Source: Rutidosis leptorrhynchoides
Taxonomy: Eukaryota > Streptophyta > Magnoliopsida > Asterales > Asteraceae
Direction: 5' to 3'
Length of the DNA stretch: 64,000 nucleotides
Assembly: GCF_046630445.1 (NCBI RefSeq)
Contig: NC_092336.1
Span: 299,682,501-299,746,500 of the forward strand
A program made the position numbers and the translations under genes. Below are positions 40,680-52,930 of the stretch, one piece after another. Position 1 is the stretch's first letter. Every line of letters starts with the position of its first letter. The notes beneath the pieces are model-generated. The model searched no databases, was not told where the DNA came from, and saw only the letters and a list, made by a program, of their open reading frames with translations.

Positions 40680-40980
40680 ATGCATCAGCGTTTGAGAAAA
40701 AATGAGGATATTTTCGCTTCATTTGGTCTTTACGTTCTCAGGTATACTCGGGGCCTCGTCGTGAATTTCAATGGATTTTAACAATAGGAATAGTACTTTG
40801 TTTCAAGCCTTTAACCTCACGATCCATAACCTCTATCGGTTCTTTAACGTAATGCATTTTATCATCAATGCGGATATCATCCTATGGAATAACAAGTGTG
40901 TCATCAGCCAGACACTTTTTAAGTTTCGAGATGTGAAATGTATGAACTTTAATTAACAGGAAGTGTTGACTAAAAATCAC
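40680..40980 (-). pseudogene. pol: Integrase C-terminus and chromodomain-like tail fragment of D
   Basis: On the - strand, FHISKLKKCL, then IDDKMHY and [10 protein letters not shown] are readable, parallel to [10 protein letters not shown] and [11 protein letters not shown] in element C. Frameshifts follow. It lies directly upstream of the D 3' LTR, the expected place. Confidence 0.65.
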
Positions 40981-41019
40981 CATTCGGTCAACGTTTTGTT
41001 AAAGCAAAGTTTACACTTA

Positions 41020-41110
41020 ATTACAGTGGGGATCTAAATTTTCGTCCGTATGAGGCCACCAATAAAACTTCTTCACATCGTGATACATTTTACTAGAGCC
41101 TGGGTGACTA
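41020..41110 (-). pseudogene. pol: Integrase zinc-finger fragment of D
   Basis: MYHDVKKFYWWP, parallel to [12 protein letters not shown] in element C, is followed soon by a stop; the catalytic core between this and the tail is deleted. Confidence 0.55.
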
Positions 41111-41159
41111 GAATATCTAGGCTTATGGGCTTCATCCAAGATTAGTTCTCAAAAATTTC

Positions 41160-41669
41160 TGTATAACGGTGATTTTTATAGGATCGACATGTATTCCTTC
41201 ACTATCAAGTACATGCCCAAGAAATTATACGGTTCGCAGCCAAAATTCACACTTGGAAAAACTTGGCATACCGTTGTTCCTTCTTCAAGAGCTCTAGAAT
41301 CAATCGAAGATGTTGCTCATGCTCTTTCTCGCTCTTGGAATAGATTAAGATGTCATCGATGAAAGACAGTCACGAATTTGTCAAGATAAGGTTTGCATTC
41401 ACGATTCATAAGATCCATGAATACAGCAGGAGCATTGGTTAAACTAAAAGGCATGACAAGAAACTCATAGTGTTCAAAAGAGTTCGGAAAGCAGTCTTAG
41501 AAACATCAACTTCCTTGACTCTCAGTTGATGATAACTTGACCTAAGATCAATCTTCGAATAGATGTTTGATCCTTGCAATTGGTCAAATAGGTCATCAAT
41601 ACACAGGAATGGATAACGGTTCTTGATGGTTAGTTTGTTGAGTTCACGGTAATCAATACACGTCCTCAA
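41160..41669 (-). pseudogene. pol: RT fragment of D
   Basis: The frame at 41439-41669 reads [18 protein letters not shown], then [13 protein letters not shown]. Downstream, in shifted frames toward 41160, [12 protein letters not shown] text is still readable. RNase H is not recognisable. Together with 41718-42245 it shows a Tekay-like pol. Confidence 0.75.
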
Positions 41670-41717
41670 CGTGCCATCTTTCTTCTTGACAAAAAGAACG
41701 AGTGCTCCCCATGGGGG

Positions 41718-42245
41718 CTAGCTAGGATGAATGAAACCATTCTCCAAAAGTTCTTGGAGTTGTTTGGATAATTCTTTCATCTCAGGTGGAGCTAAGCGGT
41801 ATGGTGCCTTTGCAATAGGTGCAGCACCCGGGGTCAAATCGATCTGGAACTCGACTTGTCGTTGAGGATGGAGACCAGGGAGTCCTTCAGGAAATACTTC
41901 GGGAAAGTCTCTAACCATTGGTACATCTTCAATGCGTTTCTCTTCCGGTTCGACTTCCTTCACATGAGCCAATATGGCTTGATATCTCTTCATTAGATAC
42001 TTACGGGTTTTGATGCATGAAATGATATTGAGTTTGGAACCACCCTTTTCACCTTGAATGACTAGAGTTTCACCATTCTCTAGGGGAATACTAATAGTTT
42101 TATCGAAGCATAGCATTCTCGCTCTCAATGGGGCTAAACAATCCATTATAAATACATCGAAACTTCGTAACTTGATCGGCAATAAGTCAATGTACTCATA
42201 AGTATGAGGTAGTTTGGTTAAAACGAGTTCTTCGCATATCTTCAA
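41718..42245 (-). pseudogene. pol: Protease C-terminal part and RT lead-in of D
   Basis: 175 residues with LRSFDVFIMD (matching GSFDVIIGMDWL in C), HVKEVEPEEKRIEDVP and APYRLAPPEMKELS. It ends at an in-frame TAG just before the RT core. The catalytic DSG lies upstream and is not found, so protease is incomplete. Confidence 0.75.
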
Positions 42246-42974
42246 ATCAGATGATGATTACCCTTCATGTAATCACATTGAGATTTTCGAATAAGTGGCT
42301 TGGAAATTTTTCTTTGATTCACTTTCTATTCCGTATGTCATGATATTGGAATTTCTATATAAATTACCATAACATAATCACGTTGATCAGGCGTCATTAT
42401 GTTTCACTAATTCAAACTTCCATTCCAAGGTCACTCCATAGGGTCAGGATATGTGATGAAACTACAGAATTTTTATTTATTAGAAAACTTTCTAAGGACT
42501 TAAAGCTCAATTGCCGTTTAAAGAGTTCATAACCTAAAGCGTTTCCCAATGCACTAAATATTGCACGGAGAGAATCTTCATGAGTTTAGAAGGACATTTT
42601 CTGGTTCGCAAACCAAGGCATCACGGTATGCATTATAACAATAATGTTATGTACATGACCGTAATAAATGACATGGAAAATGTCGTGAAATTCAGAAGTC
42701 ATAAATGACATCCTTAGGAAAGGAAGCATGGTATCGAGTGGGATGCTAAGGAAAGATACAAGGGCAAGATATAAAGAAACGTATAATAAGGAAGCACTAA
42801 AAACTAAGGCAGAAATATGAACAACTAAATGCACTTAAAACTAAGGCAAGAATATAGAAAAATAAGAAAGGCACTTAAACTAAGTCAGGAAAAGTTATAG
42901 TCCTAAAGATTGCTAAGGCACCCTAACTAACACATAAGGCACACATAATATGCAATCCTGGTTCTCTATAACAA
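42246..42974 (-). other. Remaining internal DNA of D, gag absent
   Basis: About 730 bp between the protease remnant and the PBS. No capsid or knuckle motif is readable. Words such as actaaggcaagaatat repeat near 42795-42850. Confidence 0.6.
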
Positions 42975-42990
42975 CCTGGCTCTGATACCA
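42975..42990 (-). promoter_or_regulatory. Primer-binding site of element D
   Basis: On the - strand, tggtatcagagccagg is a perfect copy of the plant tRNA-Met-type primer site. It is 3 bp from the LTR edge at 42994. Confidence 0.9.
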
Positions 42991-43199
42991 CTCTGTCATA
43001 CTGTGACGACCCGGAAATTTCTGATTAAATTTAAACTAAATCTTTATATGATCTTGACATGATAAGCAAAGTCTGTAATGTTGAGTCTTAAAATTTTTGA
43101 ACTGTTAAGATGATTCAGTTAACCTTTGACCATTTCCGACGATTCACGAACTATTACTTATAAATAAATAAACACACACACACACACACACATATATAT

Positions 43200-43230
<31 letters not shown>

Positions 43231-43235
<5 letters not shown>

Positions 43236-43321
43236 CCTTGAAATATAGTTTGATATAATATAATATATGATTTAAATTATAAAATTATATAAGAGATAAT
43301 AAAATTTATTAATAAAATAAA

Positions 43322-43384
<63 letters not shown>

Positions 43385-43498
43385 CCTTGAAATATAGTTT
43401 AATATAATATAATATATGATTTAAATTATAAAATTATATAAGAGATAATAAAATTTATTAATAAAATAAATCTATATATATATATATATATATATATA
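43231..43498. repeat. Tandem duplication with (AT)n in E LTR
   Basis: A unit of about 94 bp starting aataccttgaaatatag and ending aaataaatct is present twice (about 43231-43325 and 43381-43475), each followed by an (AT)n tract. Only one or two bases differ, so it is recent. Confidence 0.9.
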
Positions 43499-45642
43499 CA
43501 TAAAAAGTATATTGAAAATATATTTTGTGATTTCGAAGTTATTTAGTAAACAACGGTAACGCTCAATTGTCGTATTGATTGATAGTAAACGAGTTAAAAA
43601 GGAACTTATGTGATTTTAAAATAAACGGTTATCCGAAAATGAGTTTTATAACTTATAGACTTATTAATAATATATTTAGAAGTTATTTGATAAATTTTAA
43701 AACTTTTTAGATTTTACTTAGGGTTGGGAGTGAATAATTAATGTAAATTTTATTTAATAGTTAGTGACAGAATTTTATACCATAATGACCAAAATAAATA
43801 AATATAGTTAATTTAAAAATGTAGAATTTTTCTAAGAACTTTTATTCGCCACTGATTAACAACGGAGTACAATATAATACCCATTAAGAGTGTCGGTAGT
43901 ATACAACCAACTATAAGTCACGAGATATTAATTATGATACACTGTTTTTGTTTGTTATTTCCACCATCTCATTTATATATATCCATATATATATGCTTGA
44001 GATATATGCACTGCATACACATTAATCATTCTACACCAAACCCACCACTTCATCATCCTCACCCTTTCATCTTCACCATCACCTCTACTCACACGTTTCC
44101 TGTTTATATTCAGTCCGAGACCACACCATGTTCAGCCACCATAACCGTCATTCATCAACACCACAAAATCACCACCCCATCAAAACCCTATTAACTAAAT
44201 TATTATTACCATTGTTTCTGTCTTTGTGTTGTGATGAAACCACGATCACTACTACCTATTTGGTCTTAACCACTCTCATCATCATCAAACAACACCCAAA
44301 ACCTTCCATCACCATTTAAAACCACCATCGACCCCTCTGTTGTGCTACTGCCATTGCAAACGTTCTCCACCATCACTTGAAACCATCTTCACCCTACAAC
44401 ACCACCTTATTTCCATTTATGTTTTTACAAACCACCTTCACAAAACACTTTTACACCCATCGAGCATGAACAACCATTTTCAATTGTTGCTGCACGTCGC
44501 TCTTCGTTTCTGTTTAAAGAACACGTGAACCCACTTCTATGACGTTTTTCTATTTCAAACGATATTACAACCATTTTTTTTTACTCGAACTAACCACAAC
44601 CACCATTATAGCCATACTTTTGTTTTCTTTTTCCTTCTTGAACACCACCACAGAACAACTACTATAGCTGCTATCCCTGCTTTGGGTTTCTACTACCATA
44701 ACAATAGCGATAAAGAAGATGATGCGTACAATGAATTGATTGGTAAACCTGAAATAAACTTTGTCGTTTCTAAATTACTCTTATATTTCTTGGTGGCTGA
44801 CACATTTTAATCAAACAACCCCACTTGTTTGTGATGTAAAATGATATCAATTGTTAAAGATGTTTTGATGGGCCACAACACCTATTTTACTATTGGATCG
44901 TTTACTTAAGTGGGATTGTTATTTTACTTATTAATTGGGCAGTGTGTATGTGATGTACCGATTAAGATCTAGTAGAAATTACAATATAGGATTTATGATT
45001 TGGCTGAGAGCCTGTTATGTTAGTTGTTGGACTGCCATATTTAATTTTGGGCTATTGTGGACTTTCATGAATGGGAATGTCGTTTGTTGTTGCCATCGAA
45101 GACCATACTACTCTTTTAAGTATTACGACGTTATGATATTGAATAATAATTAAGAAGATAGTGATTATGATTAGATGATAGTGGTTCACGATATATAGGT
45201 GATATGATTCAAGATATATAGATAAAGATACAAATAATGGGGTAAGATGAGGTTGAACACGATAATGATACATGGTGATAAGTGATAAACAAAATTGATG
45301 ATAGTTCGTATGATGTTACTGTGATGATGATGATGATGATGATATTAAATGATAATCGATAATGATGTTAGTTTAAGTTATGATTTTTTTGTAGAATAAT
45401 GAGATGTTGATAGGTATAGATTGAAGAAGATTAAAACAGAAACCGTGTATGTTGGCTGCAATATTCAGTATTTATGTTGGGCTATATATATTAGACTTCG
45501 ATTATTTAGTTGGTCATACATATTGGGCTGTGGAGTTTTTAGCTGTTGGGCCAAGAATGCAAATTGATTGGTTGGGCCGAAATAAAATAGAAACGGGTTA
45601 AACATATTTAGGTTAGGAGATATAAGAGAAAAACTGAATTGG

Positions 45643-45715
45643 AGAAATGGTTTGGCTGTTTGATGGGTGAACGGGAGGTCATGGGTTCGAGCCCAGGCAG
45701 GGGCATCTATATTTT
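45643..45715 (+). other. tRNA-like block in E LTR
   Basis: atggtttggctgtttgatggg, then catgggttcgagcccagg (B-box-like), then a T5 run and an (ATT)n tract from about 45747. It corresponds to the blocks in A and B. Confidence 0.5.
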
Positions 45716-45742
45716 TAAAAGATTGTTACATTAAGGTAGCCA

Positions 45743-45875
<133 letters not shown>

Positions 45876-45929
45876 TAACTAACACAAAATATTAAAATTA
45901 TGATTATCATTATTTTTATCATTAGTTGA

Positions 45930-47202
45930 TGTGTGCGAGGTAGTATACAAAATAGTTATATTTTTATTGCGAAATACTATTAAATACGATACAATTTTAC
46001 ACAAGTTATTTATTTATTTATAGAGTGGATATACCTAAACCTTGCTACAACACTATAGGCAGTGTACCTAATCGTAAATTAGTGTAGTTTTTAGTAAGTC
46101 CGGTTCATTCCGTAGGGAGCTAGCTGAGTTTAACGCTATATTTATTTTAAACTATATTTGTATCAATATATATATAAGTAATATTATTATTATTATAAAA
46201 GGGGGTTTTTACCGTTTAGTGACCGATTTGTCGATTTTATGTCTTAAGTCGCAATTAAAACCTAATGTAAAATATTAAATATACAAATGACTTAATTTAA
46301 AGCGTAAAGTAAATGACGATAAATAAAAGTGCGATAAATAAACATGCAATAATTTAAAAGTGCAATAAATAAAATGACAGTAAATAAAAGTGCGATGAGA
46401 TATAAAATAAAGGAATTATGCTTATTTAAACTTCCGTAATCATGATGTTCGATGTGTTGATTTTAATTTATTACCATGGGTTAATTGTCCTTTGTCCTGG
46501 ATTATTCGATATGTCCATCCGGGTTTTGTCCATAACAGTCCATCAGTCATAAAGTGCGAGTGTCCTCGTCAAATTACCCTTATACCCGAAGTCAAATATT
46601 CCAACTAATTGGGGATTCGAACTGTAACAAGGTCTTAATACTTTGTTTAATGAATACACCAGGTTATCGACTGCGTGTAATCCAAGGTATTAATACTTTG
46701 TTAACAATTACACCAATTACCCTTGAATGTAATCCACCCCTATTTTAATGAGTCCAGTGACTATTAATTCATCCCGTGTCCGGTCAAATGAAAAATAATT
46801 CGTATTTATAAATATCCCGCCCACCGTACCCGATTAAGCGTATGTGGTTATATATAGATACGTCAAATTGTAACTTTTATATTAAATTAACGAGGTATCG
46901 TTTAGTTAATATAAAGCCCATTAATAGCCCATAGTCTAATTTCCACAAGTGTCGATCTTTTGTCCAAACCCCAATTATGGTACAAAGCCCAATAACCCTG
47001 TCTTTAATATTTAGTTCAACATCACGATTACTTCGGCTTAAATAAGCATAATAATAACTTAGCTACGAGATATTAATTTAAAAAGGTTGAACATAACTTA
47101 CAATGAGTATTAATCGCGTAGTGTTACACGGCATGAATTTTGACTTACAAACTTAAAATATTTGCCACTATAACCTTATTATTATTAAACTTTAAATTAA
47201 AA

Positions 47203-47292
<90 letters not shown>

Positions 47293-47877
47293 CGCAGATA
47301 GAAAGAAGGAAAAGGATGATTGAAATCGATCAGAATGTGCGGCCTTTTATAGGCCCACTTTGAACTGTACAGCTCCGCGAGTGCGGAGGTTTTATGCTTT
47401 ACAGCTCCGCGAGTGCGGAGATATGGATTCCAGCTCACCATAGTGATTTAAACGTGGGCTGCTTATAAATATAATATATAATAATACATATAATTAATTA
47501 TATATTATATTATATTCTTGTGCATAGTTGACTTGTAATTTTTGGTTCGTTGCGTCGCGTGCTGAAAGTTGGTTCATGTGTCGGTTTCGAATTTTCGAAC
47601 GCTTTTTCGTATAATTTAATATCATGTACTTTGCTTTTTGCGGCTTGTACTCTTGTAATTTCTAGACGTTTCTCATCAATAATTTGAACCACTTGGATTG
47701 TACTTTGTACTTTTTAGCTTTTTGGTCGTTTGCATCTTTAAATCGTCAATTCTGTCTTTTGTCTTCACCTTTTATTATTTAAACGAATATTACTTGGAAA
47801 TAGAACAATTACAACTAAAAGCTTGTCTTTCTAGAAGGATAATGCTGTGAAATATATGTTCGTTTTCAGTATTATCA
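45930..47877 (-). repeat. F1 3' LTR
   Basis: Matches 56602-58549. It includes an (AT)n tract at 47210-47290 that the other LTR lacks and two GC-rich palindromes at 47373-47388 and 47405-47420. Confidence 0.88.
47373..47420. repeat. Paired GC-rich palindromes in F1 3' LTR
   Basis: ctccgcgagtgcggag occurs twice, 16 bp apart, in AT-rich DNA. Each can form a 6-bp stem with a 4-nt loop. Confidence 0.9.
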
Positions 47878-47898
47878 AATATTCCCACACTTGAGCGT
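47878..47898 (-). promoter_or_regulatory. Polypurine tract of F1
   Basis: On the - strand cgctcaagtgtgggaatattt lies next to the LTR start TGATAATACTG. A small stem, cttgag/ctcaag, overlaps it. The same tract is at 58550-58568. Confidence 0.7.
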
Positions 47899-49985
47899 TG
47901 CTTGTCCTCAAGCAATATAGAACTTGAATATAGCTTTACTAGAATCACTTCTTTATTCTTCACACTTTGTACATCAGTGATTTCGATACGGAGGTTATGA
48001 ACAATGATGGTAACGATGTGGTTTACAGTCTCACATGACTATAAAAATTTAGACCCGTTAGGAAATTGGATCTTTATGAAAACATTTGATCTTTTGAAAA
48101 TTCAATCTAGTTTTTACCCTAGATAAGTTTTCCGGAATAACCCTTCACCGGTGTTTGCAAAATGTTTTTGTGGGTTTTGTGAGTTTCAGATTTGAAAATT
48201 TTAGCTCAAAACTTGCGATTTTCTATCACCCACTTGCTAATCTTGTATTGGGAAAGCAACACATCCAGTATACTTGCTCCGTATATTACCTTTTGGTAAA
48301 CTACCATCCGGTTGTAAAGGAAAGCGTTGAACAAGCAACTGTTAAGGCAATGTCTAATGACATGCTTTTGATTATGGTCTATATCATGTCGGATGCAATT
48401 ACTATCCTTTGTAGGAGCAATAGTAAAGATCACCCTATAGTTTTTTGGTCTGGCACAAGGTCCTGTCTTCGACCATGCTATGCAACCACCGTTCTTATGG
48501 TTGACACCCGATTTGGTTCAAGTGACCTAATGAATTTCGGTGAATTCCTAGGATTTTACGTTCAATGGTAATGAACACATTGAAAATAGGGTTTCAGAAA
48601 ACAAATCGGTTTGTAATTTGATCAAAATATTTTCTCGTTCAAGCTCGAGTTTAGATATCATCGAATTCCATGAGTTTGAATTCTCAATCTTTAAGGTCAA
48701 TCTCAAGGATTGAGTAATATCAGGCTTAAAAGCTGATTTTTGATCTTTAAGGCGATTATCCTTTCTGGGGATCTGATTCATTAGTCTTATAAGCTAATTT
48801 GCATGGTGCCCCCATTGTACGAGACAGATCCTCTCATGGTTAGGATAAGTCTGACCACTTGGCGACCCTGTTTGATGTTGAGGTCCGTGGATTTCCAGCT
48901 GATTTTCAAGAAAACTTTTCAAGGTTTTTCGTAAACTCTACAACTGGTCTGGACGACAACTTCCTGACCTGAATCAAGAAGCGCGTGTCTTTTTCTCAAA
49001 AGACTTTACTTCCTTTTAAATCAAGTGGCACATTTCTTTCAAATATATAATAAGAAATCGGGTAAAACTGATAAAATCGTTCAAAACAAAAGTTTCTTTA
49101 ATTATTTGTACAAAGATATGTGATATGTGATTTAAATAACTTGGTAAAAATTTCCCACACTTGACTTTTATTTTCCTTTCTTTGCCTTTTTATTCTCCTC
49201 TATTCCATTTTAAATGAATTCTAACATTTTAGGTTGTTTCTCAATTTATGTCCTTTACGAGGTAACGACAATTTCGGTATTAACACCTAGTTTTATCTTT
49301 TATAAATATGTATAAACATGATTTTGAATTCATTTATTTGAAAATTTTTAAAAATTTTACTAGAAGTGGGTAGTCAGTATATAAGACTAGAGCTGTTCTT
49401 TATTATCAGAGAGCACTAGATTCTAATATAACTACTGCGTTACTAGTAAAGTTTAACGGTGGCAATTAAACCAAGTGTATAAGTCAAAAAATTTTAAAAC
49501 CGAAAGAATTTAATCCCTTCCCACACTTAAGATCTTGCAATGCCCTCATTTGCAAGAAATAAGTAACAATTTAAATTATTGAGGGTGATTAGCGTAGAAA
49601 AATGATTAAATTTTACCAAAGTTTCCAAACATATTATTGTTTGTGTTGAATAATAAATGGTGCACTTCATTTGTTCATTCTGTCTGTTGTTACATCACAC
49701 TTGTTTTTCGTTTTTTCGTCAAAATTAATAGCTTTTTCTGAACTTAATGTCAGTCTTTGAAAGTGCGCTGTTTTACCATGTTGGGTACATGATATAAAAT
49801 ACATACAATACAAATATAAACATGCATGGTAATTTGAAATGGGACTTAATATCCCACTTTCAAATTACAAAAATGAAATATTAGTACAAAATAATAAAAA
49901 TGTTAAATATTACATAAAAGTATCAAAATGTTAAATGTTTAACATACATAGATAAAAATAATAAAAGATAAGACATCACCAATGG
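47899..49985 (-). other. 3' non-coding region of F1
   Basis: About 2.1 kb that aligns with 58569-60620 of F2. Frames here (for example 48155-48571) align between copies but carry no family motif and lie antisense to the element, so I treat them as non-coding. A second purine-rich word, ggaagggattaaat, is at about 49505-49520 on the - strand. Confidence 0.6.
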
Positions 49986-50165
49986 AATACTATTGATTTG
50001 GATAGGGATTCCAGTTCATATCATCGTTCGGGTTCCATGGTTGGTGATAGATGTTCTGGTAGGCTTGGTTGGGGTCGTACAGGTCAAAGGGTGGTCGCAT
50101 GTCGGGCTGATGTGGTGGATAGTAAGCAGGTCGAGTAGGGATGTAGTTATTTGGTACCTGATATG
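49986..50165 (-). pseudogene. C-terminal remnant of ATHILA ORF-1-like gene in F1
   Basis: Ends in WNPNDDMNWNPYPNQ before a stop and contains NYIPT, matching the end of the 60625-61977 protein in F2. The remainder is missing: sequence jumps to a part that matches F2 near 62870, so about 2 kb was deleted in F1. Confidence 0.65.
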
Positions 50166-51094
50166 ATACCTTTTACTATTAAAACAATTAATTAAATTTA
50201 AAATTTTGTTTTCCTTTTTAGGACGAGGTTGTTTTGGTACGATTACCTAGTCCGTCCCTCGACAAAAATTTTAAAATTTGTCATTTTAAAGTGATTGTTT
50301 TAAAAGCAAAGATTTTGGGGTTTTTTTATGTTTATGGCATACTTTAGATCAATAAAATTAAAAATAATGATAATAAAATTTCTCGTCCCGCCCTTGGGTA
50401 AAGCAATTTCAGTTCAATGACCTAGTCTTCAACTCACGACGAATTATAGAAATCAATTTTTAACTTGATGAAATAAAGTATATTTTTGTTTTTAAATTCA
50501 CACAAAACTTAAATTGAAAATGCATAAGATTTCATATAAAATATTATTAATATTTATATACATTAGTTTTACAAACACATATTAAAAATAGTAGTTTTAA
50601 AATATTTACAAACTTAAATATATTGGTTTTAAAAATTTACAATATTAATTTTAAAAACATGATAAAAATAAAATTAAAAATCTTTTTGGTCTTTTATCCC
50701 ACTTTAATCAATCAAATATTAACAAAAATATACGTCCCTCTTTTGGGTAAAGTAATTTTGGCTATAATACCTAGTTTTATCCCTGACGAATTTCTGAAAT
50801 ATTTTGGATTGATTGATTAAAGATATTTATACCTTATGAATAAACGGTAAATTTCGCAGTGATGAATTAAATTTCTGTATGATATCAATAATTTCGGTTT
50901 CGCATACCTAATTTTATTGAATATCAATTTAATACTTTATAGCGAATGATTCAGCATTTATTATCAAAAGGTTAAAAGCAATAAAAAAAATAAAAAAAAA
51001 ATAAAAAACTGTACATACATACCTGTGAGATAGAATTCTCAGAGATCTGCTTTAGTCGACTCATAGGAGAGTCGTGTGATTTGGTTTTCCATAG
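50166..51094 (-). other. Non-coding part of F1 between pol-side ORF and 3' ORF remnant
   Basis: AT-rich, aligns with 62870-63795 of F2. No gene visible. Confidence 0.6.
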
Positions 51095-51454
51095 CTACAT
51101 AAGGTAACCTCGATTTTTTAATAACTTTTCTTCTAAACATATGAACGGTCCTTCTCTGCATAGAGAAACAAATTCGGTATTTGAATATGTTTGATAGTTC
51201 GAACATTTACCTTCGTGTGACCATTTTCCGCATTTATGACATCTTTCAAGGTGTCGTGCTCTTCTTTTTGTTGCGGATTTTGATTTTCCTTTACCAAAAT
51301 GTGTCTTATGATGATCTTTCCTGAGTTCTTTCCTCACTTCGTCCATTTTGCCTCTTATGAATGATACTAGTTCACTCGGGAAAGTGTTATTATTACGTTT
51401 AGTAATCATAGTGTGTAGTAGTATACCATGGTTCAGATCAAAGGAATTCTTCAT
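51095..51454 (-). CDS. Small basic protein with a zinc-knuckle-like motif, after integrase in F1
   Basis: 119 residues. The middle is very basic (KGKSKSATKRRARHLER) and is followed by CHKCGKWSHEGKC, a CX2CX4HX3C pattern one residue shorter than a standard Gag knuckle. It ends LKNRGYLM. Such a combination suggests RNA or DNA binding (inference). It lies just downstream of integrase, before the env-position ORF, and F2 has a decayed counterpart at 63800-64000. I do not know a named family. It could also be the tail of pol after a frameshift. Confidence 0.5.
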   Translation of the reverse strand: MKNSFDLNHGILLHTMITKRNNNTFPSELVSFIRGKMDEVRKELRKDHHKTHFGKGKSKSATKRRARHLERCHKCGKWSHEGKCSNYQTYSNTEFVSLCREGPFICLEEKLLKNRGYLM

Positions 51455-51696
51455 CTCGTAAAACCTAAAAGAAATAAAAATTCAGAATGGAGGGAGAAGA
51501 CTAGTTCTTTAGGGTCTGCTAGGAAAAGACCATTCGGATTCCATTTTCGAGAACTACACAAAAACAGAAAATCTAACTCTAACAGAAATATATATTATCC
51601 TTAAAAAGACTTGATTCTCCCCAAACTTAGTTAGCTATGGTGTTGAAATTGTGATTAACTTCATTGTCAATTTCCATCGGATCATGTATGTAATGT

Positions 51697-52930
51697 TTAA
51701 CTCTGACCATTAACTTTAAATTCAATCCCATTTGAATTTATTAACTCTATTGTTCCGTATGGGAAAACTCTTTTGACTATAAGTGGTCCAGACCATCTTG
51801 ATTTCAACTTTCCAGGAAATAGCTTGAATCGTGAATTGAAAAGAAGAACTCTATCTCCTTCTTTAAATTCTTTTGAACTTCTAATTCTTTTATCATGCCA
51901 TTTCTTCGTTCTTTCTTTATAGATTAACGAATTTTCATATGCTTCATGTCTCAATTCTTCTAATACATTTAGTTGACTTTCCGGCTTCATGTAAATCAAG
52001 ATTACATGTCTTCAAAGCCCAAAATGCTTTGTGCTCAATTTCTACTAGAATGTGACATGATTTTCCGTAAACAAGTTTAAAAGGTGTGGTTCCAATTGGA
52101 GTTTTGTAAGCGGTTCTAAAAGCCCAGAGTGCATCCTCCAATTTCATGGACCATTCCTTCGGATTTGATCCTACGGTATTTTCTAGAATACGTTTTAATG
52201 CTCGGTTGGTATTTTCAACTTGTCCACTTGTTTGTGGATGATAAGCGGTTGAGATTTTATGAGTTACTCCATATCTTTTGAGAACTTTCTCAATTTGATT
52301 ATTACAAAAATGAGTACCCCGATCACTTATTAAAGCTTTCGGTGTTCCGAACCTTGCAAAAAGACGTTTTAAGAAGTTGACTACAACTCGTGCATCGTTA
52401 GTTAGGAGAGCTTGTTCTTCCGCCCATTTAGATACATAATCAATGGCAACGAGAATGTAGAGATTATTATGAGATTTTGGAAATGGACCCATAAAGTCAA
52501 TACCCCAAACGTCAAATACTTCACAGACTTGAATGACATTTTGTGGCATTTCATCACGTTGACTTATTTTTCCGGCCCTTGGACAAGCATCGCAGGATTT
52601 ACAAAGAAGGTGTGCGTCTTTGAAAATTGTAGGCCAATAAAATCCAGCGTCGTAGACTTTTCTTGCTGTGAGTTGATGCCCATAATTCTCTCCTGTTGGT
52701 CCTGTGTGACAATGGTTTAGGATTTGACTAGATTCATCTCCGAATACGCATCGGCGTATTATTCCATTGGGACAACTTTTAAACAAATGTGGATCTTCCC
52801 AAAAATAGTGTTTTATATCACTAAAGAATTTCTTTCGTTTTTGGTAAGACAACCCTTTTTTAAGGAATCCACATACTAAGTAGTTTGCATAGTCTACAAA
52901 CCATGGAATTTCATTATAATCGATCTTCAA
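51697..52930 (-). pseudogene. pol: Integrase of F1, frameshifted near its end
   Basis: Frame 51944-52930 holds the zinc-binding part ([14 protein letters not shown]... [11 protein letters not shown]), the core [19 protein letters not shown] and the Glu in [11 protein letters not shown], so the D,D,E triad is visible. A shift of frame near 51990 passes to 51697-51999, which gives the C-terminal part ([22 protein letters not shown]). Integrase inserts element DNA in the nucleus. The frameshift makes it defective. Confidence 0.88.

Noticed and set aside
43934..44528. Host protein gene in the CCACCA-rich part of E's LTR (and 32435-33235 in A)
   Set aside because: His/Thr/Pro-rich low-complexity frames without a domain, inside LTR sequence shared by A and E only loosely.
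48155..48571. Frame aligning with 58819-59169, suggesting a conserved protein
   Set aside because: It is antisense to the Athila elements, the two copies differ by frame breaks, and the region lies between the 3' ORF and the PPT. Likely conserved non-coding DNA.
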